DNA of 64,000 bases from Nannobrachium achirus (GCA_963921795.1 OY997650.1:20500862-20564861), one strand, 5' to 3'; shown: positions 12,560 to 28,140, counted from the first letter of the stretch. Notes: generated by a model from the sequence alone, not told the origin. Made by a program: numbers and translations.

Positions 12560-12910
12560 TTGACCCCATCAGTGAGCGGGTCTGTTATGTTGGGGAGGGC
12601 ATTTTCCTGCCATGCTTTGGGTCCATTTGTCCCCTTAGAGGGAAGGGGTCGCTGCAAATCAATAAAAAGTTATTCTGAGAGATCAACTTCATCCTATGAT
12701 GAAAAATGTCTGTCCTGATGGGAATGGTCTCTTCCAGGATGACAATGCCCCTGTCCACTGGGCATTATTAGGGGTCACTGAATGGTTTGATGAGTATGAC
12801 ATATGTGACTCCTATGCTATGGCTTTCACAGCCACATCCAACCCAATATAACGGCTACGGGAGGTTTTGGAACTATGAATACGGCAGGACATTAAGGTGG
12901 AATGTCCTTC
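12560..12910 (+). pseudogene. Tc1/mariner transposase relic
   Basis: Three frames carry consecutive pieces of a Tc1-family transposase. GSVMLGRAFSCHALGPFVPL lies near 12577-12640, resembling the 'VMVWG.F...GLGPLVP' block. FQDDNAPVHWALLGVTEWFD is at 12735-12795, with the second catalytic Asp in QDDNAPVH. 'SNPI.RLREVLE' follows near 12835-12880, resembling 'SPDLNPIEHLWE'. Frameshifts and stops separate the pieces, and the third acidic residue is lost at a stop. Terminal inverted repeats were not found. It is an old, dead copy. Confidence 0.8.
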
Positions 12911-14984
12911 ACATTTCCACAATAGCAACCTCTTCAAATGAGAGGAGACAGAGAAGCAATCACACCACTTCACCATTATACCACCATCACTGCAAATGCT
13001 GTTATGAATACAACAGCATTAGAGAATCAATACTGTCAATACTGTAAGAGAGAGAGGCAGCCAAAGCTACCGTATAACACCCATAGCTAATGTGGGGAGT
13101 GCTAGGCAGCTGACAGGAGGGAACTGGCTGGAGAGAGTGTACAGACACATTATCCACACATTTAAGGGGAAGGCTTTAATAAGTCACTCCCTGGGGCTAC
13201 TTCCTGCACCGTAATTATTATTGAATTAGGAAAGCCATGGAGCTAATTAAAAGTGCAAGGTATTTACTGTTGCAGCAAAAGAACGCGAGAAAGCGAGGCG
13301 GTACAAACGAGAGAGGAAGGGAAAGGGAAAAGGAGAAAGAGAAAGATGTTCATTGGATCGCCATAGATTTCAATATAAACTGAGTCTAAGTATTTAATTT
13401 AGATCAGACTCTTATTAGATCATACATCCTTGGTAATGAACATTATTCTGTAACAGCACCCTTAAATGAAACACTCTAAGGTCTCAACACATTAATTTAC
13501 AGACAAAATAAATCCCAAGGATTGTTGAGTACCCACAATACAGTAACTTGGCTAGTTTAAATGAAAGCGTTTTTAAATATGGTTTGTCTTAGCCAAACTT
13601 GATCATTTAAACAGACACAATGGAGTTACACACTCTGAAAAGTACTATAAAAGCAAGACACAGCATTGGAGGGAGTGCAGAAGTTCTTATTTTGAGCAAA
13701 TGTTGTGTTCTGTACACAAGCTAATTACTCAGTAGAGAGCTTAATCTGCCAAATCAGGGCAAAGTGGATTAGGAGATGAGAGCATTTAATCAAAGACTGT
13801 TACTCTCACTCTAATTACACATCCCATTTCCTCGCACAACACCCACCGCGTTATCTGCTACTGCGTTTAAACATCAGCTCCTGCATTTAGCCATCCCCCA
13901 ACGACAGCATGATCCCTGTGCATCGCTGTGCAATTATGACACATAAACACGCCTTTTCTGCCTTTTATATACATGTCTTAATGACGTTAGATCAAGGACG
14001 TCCCGCAGGCAAGGCCCAATCCAGCACTCGGGGTGATTTTGGAAAGAAGAAAAACATATTCACAATTTACTATGTACTGAACCTGTACAGCAGACGCATA
14101 AAAGACGCTACTCTGTCACTACCACTATGTACTGTAGGTATGTACTTGTGTTTAGGCTACAAATACAGGTATAGTAAACCACTCACTGTGCACAACACGT
14201 CCCAGTCTGTTCAGGACCTCGAGAATCTCATGGGAGTCATTTCATGGACCCAAGCAGGCATTGATCATCATCAGCATGATACTGATGGTGGCTAAGTGGT
14301 TTGTAGTATAAACACGTTTATATTTCGCTCACAATAAATAGAAAATGATTGATCCATGAGTGCCGGTGGTCTGTTTTGTTGCACCCGATGAGAGCTGTGC
14401 ATGGGGAGAAGACGACAGACTCCCCTGCAAGTAACAAGAAATGGTGCAAGACCAACTTGTGAAACTAATGTCGCCACCCAATCATCGATCATCCAAGAGC
14501 TGTGCACAATAGTTGTGCTGGGAGCTGTGTGTGCTTCAACTCTTTAACCTTTTAACTTGCGTGTGCACAGTGGCCGACATGAAGCTGGATTTTGCCTGTG
14601 ACCTAAAATAGTTTTGAGACTCCTTCATTAAATAATCATGTAGGCCTACTATAGATATGTACAGTATCAATCAATCAATAATAATTCACATGTTCCATTA
14701 CATTTATATATTAGTGTTCTAACAAAACATAACATTTTCTCTGCCAGCTGTGAGCTTGTACATCATCAATTTCTTGTATGACTATACTAAGTATAGGGCT
14801 TAAGTGATTAAGTGTAGTTTCAGAGGACATTAGCCATAACAAGGCTATATATACATTTCAATCACTGGCCTTATAGCTGCACTGTTCATCTTCAGAGACC
14901 AAGAAGAAGGCTACAGTCAAAATGTTCAATTGTATCCAGAGCTAGGACATGCAGAGGTATCTGCTATTAATCGGCATGCATGCG
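12911..14984. other. No gene recognised; possible conserved non-coding DNA
   Basis: Largely repeat-free, with clusters of homeodomain-type TAATTA/CTAATTA words (e.g. 13210-13250, 13720-13825). 14540-14830 may be a worn TTAACCAC-type element ('tttaaccttttaact' ... 'gggcttaagtgattaag', with gtgagcttgtacatc inside). No exons seen. Confidence 0.45.
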
Positions 14985-15005
14985 CACACGCACACACACA
15001 CGCAC

Positions 15006-15036
<31 letters not shown>

Positions 15037-15041
15037 ACACC
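14985..15041. repeat. (CA)n with C homopolymer
   Basis: CA units interrupted by a C run at about 15006-15022. Confidence 0.95.
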
Positions 15042-15556
15042 GTGAACTCAGAAGAACAAAGACGATATTATTTAATTAAAGACCATAGTGACTTTATTCC
15101 ACTATTCGTTTTGATCATACAGTATCTCTCCAGTGCACAGAACACAGAACAGAAAAGCAGCCTGTATTGTACTGTTTTTTTCCCATAAATGTCTATACCT
15201 TCATCCCTGTCACACGCTGGCCAGCCTGGCAGATGAACACACTGACTGAGTCAAAGCAAACAACGGGCCCAGGCAAATACCAAATGATTTTGAGCAATTT
15301 CTGTGTTCCACATGTTTCCACTGCTGTGAGCGTACAACATCCCTCCCATGCTGTGTCTTGGCTCCTGCAGCAGCCAGACCCTTTGCCGGTGAAAGGGGAG
15401 ATGAGTGGGAATGTAGCTTCAGATCAAATATCTATTGGATGTGTTCCCTCAACCCTCTGTTAAATAAACATGGCCTGCGTCAGCCTCTCATCCACTGCTA
15501 CTGATCTGCTGCCCAGACAAGACCATGTAGAAAGATAGAGAGAGAGACAAAGTGAA
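15042..15556. other. No gene recognised
   Basis: No splice-flanked exon, RNA gene or familiar repeat was recognised. Confidence 0.5.
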
Positions 15557-15571
15557 TGAGTGTGTGTGCGC

Positions 15572-15610
<39 letters not shown>

Positions 15611-15642
15611 CGTGCGTACGTGCGTGCGTACGTGTGTGTGTG
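15557..15642. repeat. (GT)n with GCGT/GTAC variants
   Basis: GT array passing into GTGC and GTACGTGC units. Confidence 0.95.
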
Positions 15643-16040
15643 CAGGCGAGATACTGTAAGAGAGCAGTTCTATACCTCACTGTCTCTCTATATGCAACAA
15701 TACACACTGTTGTACAAATGGTCATCCACACACAAGTAACATTACATTTGTGCATGTATACGTGTGCGTGCAAGCGTGCGTCTGACAGATTTTGGGATAC
15801 ATTTTGAAAATCAAAACAGTTGATTAGGGACAACATAATAGGGTCGAATAAGGGATCAAATTGGTGTCTCCAGTTAGATATGACTACAGTTTAGTTTGGT
15901 TTAGTTGTCTCTCAAGAAAACTTCACATATAGAGCAGAGACCCAACATTGTCGCAATTTATTGCGATAGTGGATATTAATGGAAAAAAAATGAGGCAATG
16001 AATGTCAGTCAAAGCAATGTCCCCATAAGTTAGCAAGACC
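15643..16040. other. No gene recognised
   Basis: Between two microsatellites; no coding or repeat signal recognised. Confidence 0.45.
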
Positions 16041-16041
16041 A

Positions 16042-16108
<67 letters not shown>

Positions 16109-16130
16109 CGTGCGTGCGTGTGTGTGCGTG
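16041..16130. repeat. (GT)n with GCGC/GTGC end
   Basis: (GT)n to ~16098, then GCGCGCGTGCGTGC. Confidence 0.95.
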
Positions 16131-16354
16131 TGTTATCCCCAGTTGTTACATCATTACCAGTTAATTGTTTCAGTGACATAGCCATGGCACCTAACTGTGT
16201 CCAATCAGGGTTACTGGGGAAACCTGATCACTAAGGTGATGTCATGCAATTAGACTTTCTGGTGTGCATGCCAGGAAGCATGATTAGCCAGTTAACTGGA
16301 TCCGTTTAGTCATAATTCAGGGAAGTCCTGAATTTTCTATTCATTTCGAGCATT

Positions 16355-16432
16355 TGAAAATAGTCGATCTACAGTAAAAGTTCACGATGCGTCGCGATGA
16401 GACGCATTGCGAGCTTGTATATCTGCCATTTT
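16355..16432. repeat. Palindromic module with paired GC-rich loop
   Basis: Outer arms gaaaatagtcgatctac and gcttgtatatctgccatttt. The loop itself folds: ATGCGTC at 16387 pairs with GACGCAT at 16400. Confidence 0.75.
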
Positions 16433-16435
16433 CAC

Positions 16436-16511
16436 TTTTGTATTTTTACTCAAGTAATTATCAAGATTGATGATGAGTAACAAATGTGTGTACTTTTTCC
16501 ACCACCGCACT
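16436..16511. mobile_element. hAT-like 'GTAAAGTA' family, terminal fragment
   Basis: tatttttactcaagtaatta and a terminal gtactttttccaccaccg, the inverted form of the CGGTGGTGGAAAAAGTAC type end. Confidence 0.55.
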
Positions 16512-16599
16512 TTTTAGGTGACTCATGAGCAATCTAATGTATCCTGTGTGTACTGTGTAAAAGCAAATACAAAATGTCACTCATTATGTTTTACTGTGC

Positions 16600-16860
16600 A
16601 TAATTGTAAATTGAGAAAATGAATTCACAAATAATTTATATAAATTAAACTATATATAACGTTTCCTTTAGCAAAATGCACCCAGACGTGTCCCGATGAA
16701 GCTGGTCGATAGACATATGGCCCAAGTGCGTGCCACCAAAACTGTGGAAGGACTAGCGCAGCAAAATAAAGTTTATCTGGAAAGGTGGAAAGATGGAAGG
16801 AATACAGTCGGACAACAACTATAGTCTGGTTGCCCTGTGAGGCCAACCACACTCATAATC
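16600..16860 (+). repeat. Dispersed repeat shared with 7320-7500
   Basis: Common blocks: caaataatttatataaatta, 'cgtgtcccgatgaa', 'agtcggacaacaactatagt'. Class unknown. Confidence 0.6.
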
Positions 16861-17959
16861 AAATCTTTGATCAAATGAAGCTATAGGAAACTGACCTGGC
16901 TGGAACAGGAAATAGGTACGCGCCACTTTCTGGAAAAGGGAACTACAATTAAGCACAGAGCCGATTGCACACTCAAATAATTTGCACGTCCTATACTTCT
17001 TTTGCACGATCATCAGAGATAAACTATCTGCAAATATTTTTCCATTATTAGATAAAAATACATTTAAGAGCTGTGGCATGCCTAATGTGGACCTTGATGC
17101 TGCGACTGCATGCGCTCTTCTTATCGTTTCTCTTCAGGTTCACACCTTGCAGCGTTGCTTGTCAAAAATTGCCCGATTTAACTGTTGAGTTTGTGAAAAT
17201 GACCCTTTATTGTGAAACAAAGAGATCGTGTCATTTAACTGTCTCAGGCCTCAGTCACATTGAGCAGGTCGCTATCACATGTGCGCTTCAGCCGGCGCAT
17301 CTGTGTCGCATGCCAAAAAAGAAAAGCTGTGGAAGCACATCCAGAGGACCACAATAAATAGGGACTTTCTGTTATCTACTTTGTTTTTGTTTTTTTGGAT
17401 GTGATTCCACTTCTTTTTCTTCTTCTATCAATCATTTAATTGAATCTAAAGTTTCAGTCCATAAGGGCCTTTATCAGAATGTGGATTGTATGGTCAGAAT
17501 GACAATCAGATCCTCACTCATCTGCAAACACTGACTTCAATGAGAGGAGCTATTCACAAGAATCTATCATTCACGTTAGCAAATAAAAATTAAAATGTTA
17601 TATTTACAGTAGTATGTCAATGTTAATATCATCAATACACAATGTTTTGAAATTGGCACATAAATATGAATTCAATGCCCATGATTTTTGAATTATCAAT
17701 AGCATAAACCATAACGATTATCATACACATACTGTAGACTCTTGAAAAATGACTTAACATTTCACACATGAACAACACAGAAAGCAAACATTGCTTCCAT
17801 AAACTAGAAGCATAATACAATATTCTGCCGCTACAACACATGCCATCCTTTTTCTCCTCATTCACAGGGAGAAAAGGATCTGCCAAGTGAAAACTTCCCT
17901 TCTGATCAATATCTCTGTTGGGTCGAAACCTTGTATGTCCAACACTGTTCCTTTTTTAT
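16861..17959. other. No gene recognised
   Basis: AT-rich non-coding DNA without recognised repeats. Confidence 0.5.
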
Positions 17960-18140
17960 TATAACCTTTAAACATTTTGAAATAGAGAAAATAGACGATC
18001 TACAAGCTGTTGTATTTTAAGTATTGAGCTTGTAGATCTGCTATTTACACTACTTTTGTGCAGCACTCTTGTATGATGAAAAATACATTAATTTATGCAA
18101 AAAAACAAACAAAAACAAAAAAACATAAAAGGTTGAACAT
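17960..18140. mobile_element. Palindromic-module element, AACCTTT ends
   Basis: Inverted-looking ends aacctttaaaca and 'aaaaggtt' around a full module (17987-18046: gaaaatagacgatctacaag / gcttgtagatctgctattt). Confidence 0.6.
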
Positions 18141-22540
<4,400 letters not shown>

Positions 22541-23790
22541 ACAGTTTCTTTTTCTCTTAGCTTTTTCATGTATTTTAGAAGGAGTTATTTTTGGTCTGGC
22601 TTCTGTGCCTTCCACAGCACAGAGACAACACTATTAAAGGTCATCAATGATCTATTGCTTGCCACTGACTCTGGTAACTGCTCAATTTTAATCCTCCTCA
22701 ATCTTCGCTCTGCTTTTGAGTTAAACATAACATCACTTAAACATACTATTTTAATCAACCGCCTAATGGGTTTGGCATCAGGGACTCGGTGCTTGATTGT
22801 TTCACTCCTACCTCAAAGATAAAAGCTTTTCTTTGGTAATCCTCATCTCTGGCCCACCTTAGTGTTCCCCAGGAGTGCATTTTGGGTCCATTCAGGTCCA
22901 TTTATATTCCACTTAAACGCAGGGATGTGGATAATGTGTCCTGTATCTTGTTATGTCTCTCTGACAATATGCACTGGATATCTCAGAGACACTCCTATTT
23001 GGTGTAAAAAACACAGCCCATGATTTGGCCATGATGTTTTACTCTGTGACCTCTCCTTTGATGGTCAAGTAACAAGGGTTGTACAATCATGGTTCCTCCA
23101 GCAAACATAGCCAGAATTAAGTCTTTCTTGCAGACACCGAAAAGGGCATTCATGCTTTTATTTAGTCAGGACGATTAGACTGTAACTCTAACTGTACCCA
23201 GGGCTCAGTAAAAAGCCATCTCCAATCTGGTGCAAAATTCAGCTGACTTTTAATCAAGTCTAAGAAACACGACCACATTACATCCATCCTTGCATCTCTT
23301 CATTGGTTGCCTTGAATTAAATCGAATTTAAGATTTTACTGATTACTTTTTTAAAGCCCTACAAGGCCAGACAGCTAGTTAAACTTTAGATATGCTGGTG
23401 TCGTATGAGCCCGAGATCCCCGGAGAGGGCCCTCTTGGTTGTTCCTAAATCTCGCCTCATTACCTGGGGCAAACGGTTTTTCTGCGGCCTAGACACCAAA
23501 GCCTTGGAATTCCCTTTTGAGGATCTAAGGCTAGCAAAGTCAATGTCTTTTAAATGACTGAAAAGATACTTTTATATACTAATAACACTTATCATAGCGT
23601 TTATGTTATGTTCTAACTGCCTCTCCTTTTCCCATGCTTATTTATTACTGTATGTCTTCTATTTGTTTATTTTGTCCACTTTTGCTCTTGTAATTTGTAT
23701 CTCGTTTCTGTAAAGTACTTTATAGCCTTGTTTAAAAAGAAGGAGCTACACAAACAAGGTGTATTGTTATTTTATCATAATAAATCATCT
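22541..23790 (+). pseudogene. L2-type LINE reverse transcriptase relic and 3' UTR
   Basis: The plus-strand translation gives STETTLLKVINDLLLATDSG and 'SILILLNLRSAFE', the region of L2-type RT where 'LLDLSAAFD' carries a catalytic Asp; here Asp is replaced (NLRSAFE). Further on, broken by stops, are 'SILASLHWLP', 'YE.RDPRRG' and 'WNSLL', the conserved C-terminal order. It ends in an L2-style 3' UTR (ctgtaaagtactttatagcc ... ctacacaaacaagg). Many stops and frameshifts; long dead. Confidence 0.8.
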
Positions 23791-23988
23791 TCCTATTTGA
23801 CATTTTTAAATACTTTCGATAGTTGTTCTTTTCTCCATCTGCGTGTGCCTAACTCCGAGACACGACAAATCGAGATGCAAACATAGTTGACAGAGTGCCG
23901 TGAAAAGACAGCTTAACTTTCTTCACAAGCACCAGGCGCACACATCAGACGTGACACACTGACACATCATGTCACACCGGAGACTCAC
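23791..23988. other. Intron sequence downstream of the cadherin exon
   Basis: On the minus strand, sequence after donor GTGAGT at 23983-23988. The following exon was not found at lower coordinates. Confidence 0.5.
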
Positions 23989-24063
23989 CGACAGCTGCAT
24001 TCTCGTAGATGAGAAGGTAGGACTGGAAGAAATAGTTCTGGAAGCGCGGTGGCTGATTGGAGG
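23989..24063 (-). CDS. cdh23: Cadherin-23-like exon, start of EC1
   Basis: A 75-bp exon on the minus strand, preceded by a strong pyrimidine tract and CAG (24064-24100) and followed by GTGAGT. It begins with the last two bases of a codon and ends with the first base of one (phase 1-1). Joined to the exon at 32946-33000 it reads A, then SNQPPRFQNYFFQS and YLLIYENAAV(G). This is the first strand of a cadherin repeat. Cadherin-23 starts with a 78-bp exon of the same phases, an Asn at mature position 3, a Pro-x-Phe block and 'FF..YLLI.E...VG'. From family knowledge, that Asn belongs to the extra calcium site of CDH23 EC1, which binds protocadherin-15 in hair-cell tip links. Orthology is inferred from memory; another atypical cadherin is possible. 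Confidence 0.75.
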
Positions 24064-24089
24064 CTGTGAGAAATGAAAGAGGGGAAGAA

Positions 24090-24480
24090 AGGTGGATCAC
24101 ATTACTATAAGGTCACAATACGCAGAATAAAAAAAAAAAGAAATGTAAAACCCATGACGGTAACACTTGCTAGGCATACCCTGTCTATAATGCATTATAA
24201 ACTTCTACAGCATTATAATCTGTTTATACCACTGTATAATTACATAGTAAACTCATAAATAATGATGGTGCTTTAGAAAAAGAATCATAACACATTATTA
24301 AGCATTTTATAATGGCGTATACAGTCAATTATTATAATATCTCATAAATGCTGGCATTTTGGCAAGTATCATAGGGTATTATGACTGCCATAGTTAATAC
24401 ATTATACTAATAATCACTGTTATAATGCATTATATTGTGAGTAATTACAATCCTGATACACACATATTTAAAGTTACCAG
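24090..24480. repeat. AT-rich dispersed repeat with TATAATGCATTATA words
   Basis: ctataatgcattataaactt and ttataatgcattatattgtg recur in palindromic form, starting near 'cggtaacacttgctaggcat'. It resembles a common fish DNA-transposon remnant; ends not fixed. Confidence 0.45.
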
Positions 24481-24529
24481 TAAGACGCCTAACGGCGAAA
24501 AGCGACCTCGCCCTAAAGGGGCTAGGTCA

Positions 24530-24694
24530 GGGATCTCCATATATGGGCATAAAAGGGATTTGGTTCCCCTGGCATCACAGGGATCTCCATATATGGGCAA
24601 AAAAGGGATTTGGTTCCCCTGGCATCACAAGGATCTCCATACAGTAAATAGCAATACAAGGGATCTGGTTCCCCTGACATCACAGTGATGTCAG
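24530..24694 (+). repeat. Three-unit 50-bp tandem repeat ending in a palindrome
   Basis: Units 24530-24579, 24580-24629 and 24630-24683, each starting ggatctccata and ending ccctggcatcaca. The last passes into the perfect palindrome CTGACATCAC-a-GTGATGTCAG. Related text is at 7120-7200 and 49210-49620. Confidence 0.85.
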
Positions 24695-24990
24695 AGTATG
24701 ATAATTTTAGGATTTCATAACCATGTCCGAGTCCATGAAAACAGTTAAAACCAATGGCAAAGAGATTTAAAAACATGTATGACTGTCCTTGTGAAAATAG
24801 CATAGTGTTTCTCTAACTTGTTGAAAAGTTAGAAAGGCATTTGGGAGATGAAAAAGTAGACGCCTTCTAAAACCAAAAGTTTGGAAAAAGAGGGCAACAG
24901 GATTCAAGCTGTTTTGTTTGAATGACCAAACTGATGCGCTTTGATCAGCCAGGCGGTGTGGCTAGGGAGGTTAAGAGGCCACCGCGTTTG

Positions 24991-24992
<2 letters not shown>

Positions 24993-25047
<55 letters not shown>
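24993..25047. repeat. (GT)n microsatellite; G17 run at 25134-25150
   Basis: Pure dinucleotide array, then ~85 bp later a poly-G tract that could form a G-quadruplex-like structure. Confidence 0.9.
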
Positions 25048-25048
<1 letters not shown>

Positions 25049-25215
25049 TACAATCACTCCCTTTGAACATCGGAGCATCTTCTTGTTTCCTCACACAGTC
25101 ATTTGCTCGCCCATGCGCGCTTCATGGCTGTGGTGGGGGGGGGGGGGGGGGCTAACAAGCTCCTTTCCATATCCGAGGGCTAATTACTCCAGGTGTCGCA
25201 TCACGAATGAGGATT

Positions 25216-25602
25216 ACACTACCCCAAGGGTCTTCAACAGGGGGTCCTCCAAATGTTTGTGTGATAGAAACTTTTTTTCTCTTTTTTTATATTAACCACT
25301 TGAACCCTAGTATCCAAATTCTGAGAGCTTCAGCCAAAAATAGCAGATCTAAAAGCTCACAAGGCCTCACAGCTATTTTTGGCAAAGAGCTTTGGTGTAG
25401 AGGGGAAAAAGAGCAGACTAAGTACATAGTGAAAGGTTTATTAAGTATTGACGGTTCAAGTGGTTACATATCTGAAAACACCAATTCACATGAATCCAAA
25501 ATACACTGATGATTGTGCTGTCAAACAATGAAATGGTCATCTTCATCTCTCTCTCAACTAAGAGGTCCTTGGCCTGAAAACGTTGAAGACCCCTACACTA
25601 CC
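25216..25602. mobile_element. Complete hAT-like element, 8-bp duplication acactacc
   Basis: The element is 25224-25594 (371 bp), with ends CCAAGGGTCTTCAAC and, inverted, AGGGGTCTTCAACG. acactacc flanks it at 25216-25223 and 25595-25602. Inside, TTAACCACTTGAACCCTAG at 25287 and, inverted, TAACCACTTGAACCG ending near 25466 define an inner element centred on a shortened module (25328-25384). It is the unbroken counterpart, reversed, of 539-2142. Confidence 0.9.
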
Positions 25603-26075
25603 TCCCACCATCATCGGGCCAGTCCACGATATGATCCTCCCTGCCTTTTACTGGATCAGGGAGGTAGCGCTAAAGCAGAGCACAGGGTCAGTGTGCTAAT
25701 GGGTTAGAGACATGAATGAGGAGAGAGAGAGAGAGAGAGACTGAGGGAGAGAGAGATGCAGGTGCAGGAAATGTAATACTAGTGAGAGGAGGCGAACAAG
25801 ATGTGCGAGCAAGGATGGGATGCGACGGGGCGGGCGGGGGGAGCCGCTGAATGCATCTGAAGCGAAAAGCCCTTGATAAACTCATTGAGGTTGATGGAAA
25901 AAGGTTGTGACATTCACTTAATAACTTTTCACCGCTGCTCCGCTTGCACTGTGTGTGATTGGAGGTGTCTCCTGCCTGTCACACTGGGACTCTCGCTGTG
26001 ACTTCAACAGCACAGCGTCGCAACTCTCCATCTATCTCTCTTTATCGCTCGTTCTCTCTTAGTCTTATAGACGCA
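25603..26075. other. No gene recognised
   Basis: Purine-rich patches with (GA)n at 25720-25740. Confidence 0.5.
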
Positions 26076-26114
26076 CACACGCGCGTGCACACACACACAC
26101 ACACACACACACAC
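26076..26114. repeat. (CA)n microsatellite
   Basis: Short CA/CG-variant array. Confidence 0.9.
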
Positions 26115-26309
26115 AGCAAGTATTTTAAAGTAGTGGTTCCCCGGCTTTACGGAGGCACCAGACAAGATGAGTTGAAGACGTGATCAAAATGTAAGGAAAG
26201 AAGTATACAAGCTGAAAGTTAAAATAAATAAATAGTATATGTATGTATATGTGTGTGTACAGTATATACAGTATATATATATATAAAATATATATATACA
26301 CGTATATCC

Positions 26310-26381
26310 TACCAGTCTAAAGTTTGGATACAGCTTTCATTCAATGTGTGTGAGAGAAGCTGTCCAAACTTTTGACTGGTA
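26310..26381. mobile_element. Miniature Tc1-type inverted pair flanked by TA
   Basis: TACCAGTCTAAAGTTTGGAT and, inverted, TACCAGTCAAAAGTTTGGAC are back to back in 72 bp. The TA at each end fits Tc1/mariner insertion. The sequence is that of a frequent fish Tc1-like end. Confidence 0.8.
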
Positions 26382-26387
26382 GGGTAT

Positions 26388-26446
26388 ACGCACGCACGCA
26401 CGCACACACGCACGCACGCACGCACGCACGCACACACGCACGCACG

Positions 26447-26488
<42 letters not shown>
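26388..26488. repeat. (CACG)n / (CA)n microsatellite
   Basis: ACGC tetranucleotides passing into pure CA at about 26450. Confidence 0.95.
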
Positions 26489-26489
<1 letters not shown>

Positions 26490-26524
26490 CCCTTGTGATT
26501 TTAATTCTCAACACAGTATTAAAT

Positions 26525-26678
26525 CATGGGTTGCATTTGTAGTCCTACACCAGCCATTTTGAGGACCAACACAGGTGTTTTGATAAGATTAAAGTAGAAC
26601 ATCTATGCCAATCAGACAAATTGAACACCTGTGTTGGTCCTCAATTTGGCCGGTTTAGGACTACAAATGCAACCCATG
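26525..26678. mobile_element. 154-bp foldback element
   Basis: Arms of about 55-60 bp: CATGGGTTGCATTTGTAGTC at the left and its complement at the right, and the inner GAGGACCAACACAGGTGTT is paired as well. The centre (~26583-26625) is unpaired. Confidence 0.85.
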
Positions 26679-27237
26679 CATAAGTAAAACTGTAAAGGTT
26701 TGCGTGATGCAAGTTGTGTTTCATCACCAGCATGACTTCACAGTTTAGACGTCAGATAGAGGACACCCATCTCTATCTTATCTCCTCTAGACTAGATGAC
26801 TTCCATGACATTTTCCTGTGCTTGCTCTCTGTTTCTGCTTGCTTTGTCTTTTCACTGTCTGTATTTGACTAATACGGGAGACAGCCTGTCAACGAGCACA
26901 AAACAACTGGAATAAAGAGCAGTGGCAGAAGACACAAGAGGGTAACAACCAGAGACAGAGAGATGAAAAACTGCTCTCTTTTTTTTAGGACTTTTGATCA
27001 TCAGCAATACAAGGAGGCAAGAGCTTCTGTATAACTTCTTATCAAGAGCTTTCGGTACAACTTCTAATCACGAGATTCGGTATGATTTCTAATCGATTCC
27101 TGGTCTGGACGGCTTGTCTCTTATTTTAGCAAGTAAATAAATGCTGGTTAGAAAACATCAGAATATTGTATACATCAGACAGTCATTAGAGTTGTGCTTT
27201 ATCCCATGATATTCTGTTGAAAACAGGTTATAGGTTT
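26679..27237. other. No gene recognised
   Basis: Contains a degenerate ~28-bp tandem triplet at 27032-27105 ('acttctTATCAAGAG..TTCGGTA'). Confidence 0.5.
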
Positions 27238-27914
27238 TACCGTATTAGCCCGAACATAGTACAACTCTGATTATAAGACGACCCCTATAAGACAAAATAA
27301 TATATATTATATATATTATAAGTTATTTATAAAGAAAAACGTTTTTATTGTAAAATTATTATAAAAAAGCTCATACAGAGATAGATAACTTTCTGCTGTA
27401 TTGTATTGCATTAACCATCAAAGTCAAGTTCTATTCAAGAACAACATTCACAATTCAGACTGTGAAAATCACAATAAAAACACTACATTTTCCATCAAGC
27501 TTAGCGGCCCGTTTCATCATTCAGATGTGACGATGCATTGTAAACAGGATCCATAGGCTGAAGTTGCTGTTTGGATTAAACTTCCACGCTAAAGATCAGA
27601 TGTGCGCCCGTCATGCACGCCGATGTTCGCGAGAACAACGCACACGCACGCGCCCCGGTAAGTTCAATGCCAAAGCCATCCGACTTTGCCAAACGGGAGG
27701 TGAAATAAGCTGCATTTCGCTGCACAATATGTAGTGTACGGTAATAACCGTAGGAGCTCGCGGGGGCTATGACGAGAGCATGGAAAGGTCCTGAAAGATA
27801 CATAACGTATCTCTCCGGTGAAAAGTCAAATCCCCGATAATAGGACGACCCCTTAATTTGAGTTAGTATGTGTATTAGAATAAAATATCGTCCTATATTC
27901 GGTATTATACGGTA
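27238..27914. mobile_element. Non-autonomous element, TACCGTAT ends
   Basis: TACCGTATTAGCCCGAACAT and, inverted, TACCGTATAATACCGAATAT close a 677-bp element. Subterminal 'ataagacgacccc' / 'ataggacgacccc' motifs match a common fish repeat. No target duplication was convincing. Confidence 0.7.
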
Positions 27915-27959
27915 ATGATGAATGAGGTTTAAGTGAATTTTAAATTCACAGTGCATCTC

Positions 27960-28140
27960 AGATTAATTTGCAGATTCTGAAGAGTCTTCAGACCACGGCG
28001 GGGAGCTAGGGAGTGAGTCTGCTGTTCTAAGTGCGATAGGGAGTTTATTCCACAGTTTGGGGGCCAGAAGGGCGAATTGGCTAGGACGAGTGGATTTTTG
28101 TCCTGGGGTTTTTAGCGAGAGAGAGAGAGAGAGAGAGATA
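27960..28140. repeat. Probable repeat fragment and (GA)n
   Basis: 'gggagtttattccacagttt' and 'gggggccagaa' are familiar fish repeat text of uncertain class; (GA)n at 28117-28138. Confidence 0.4.
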
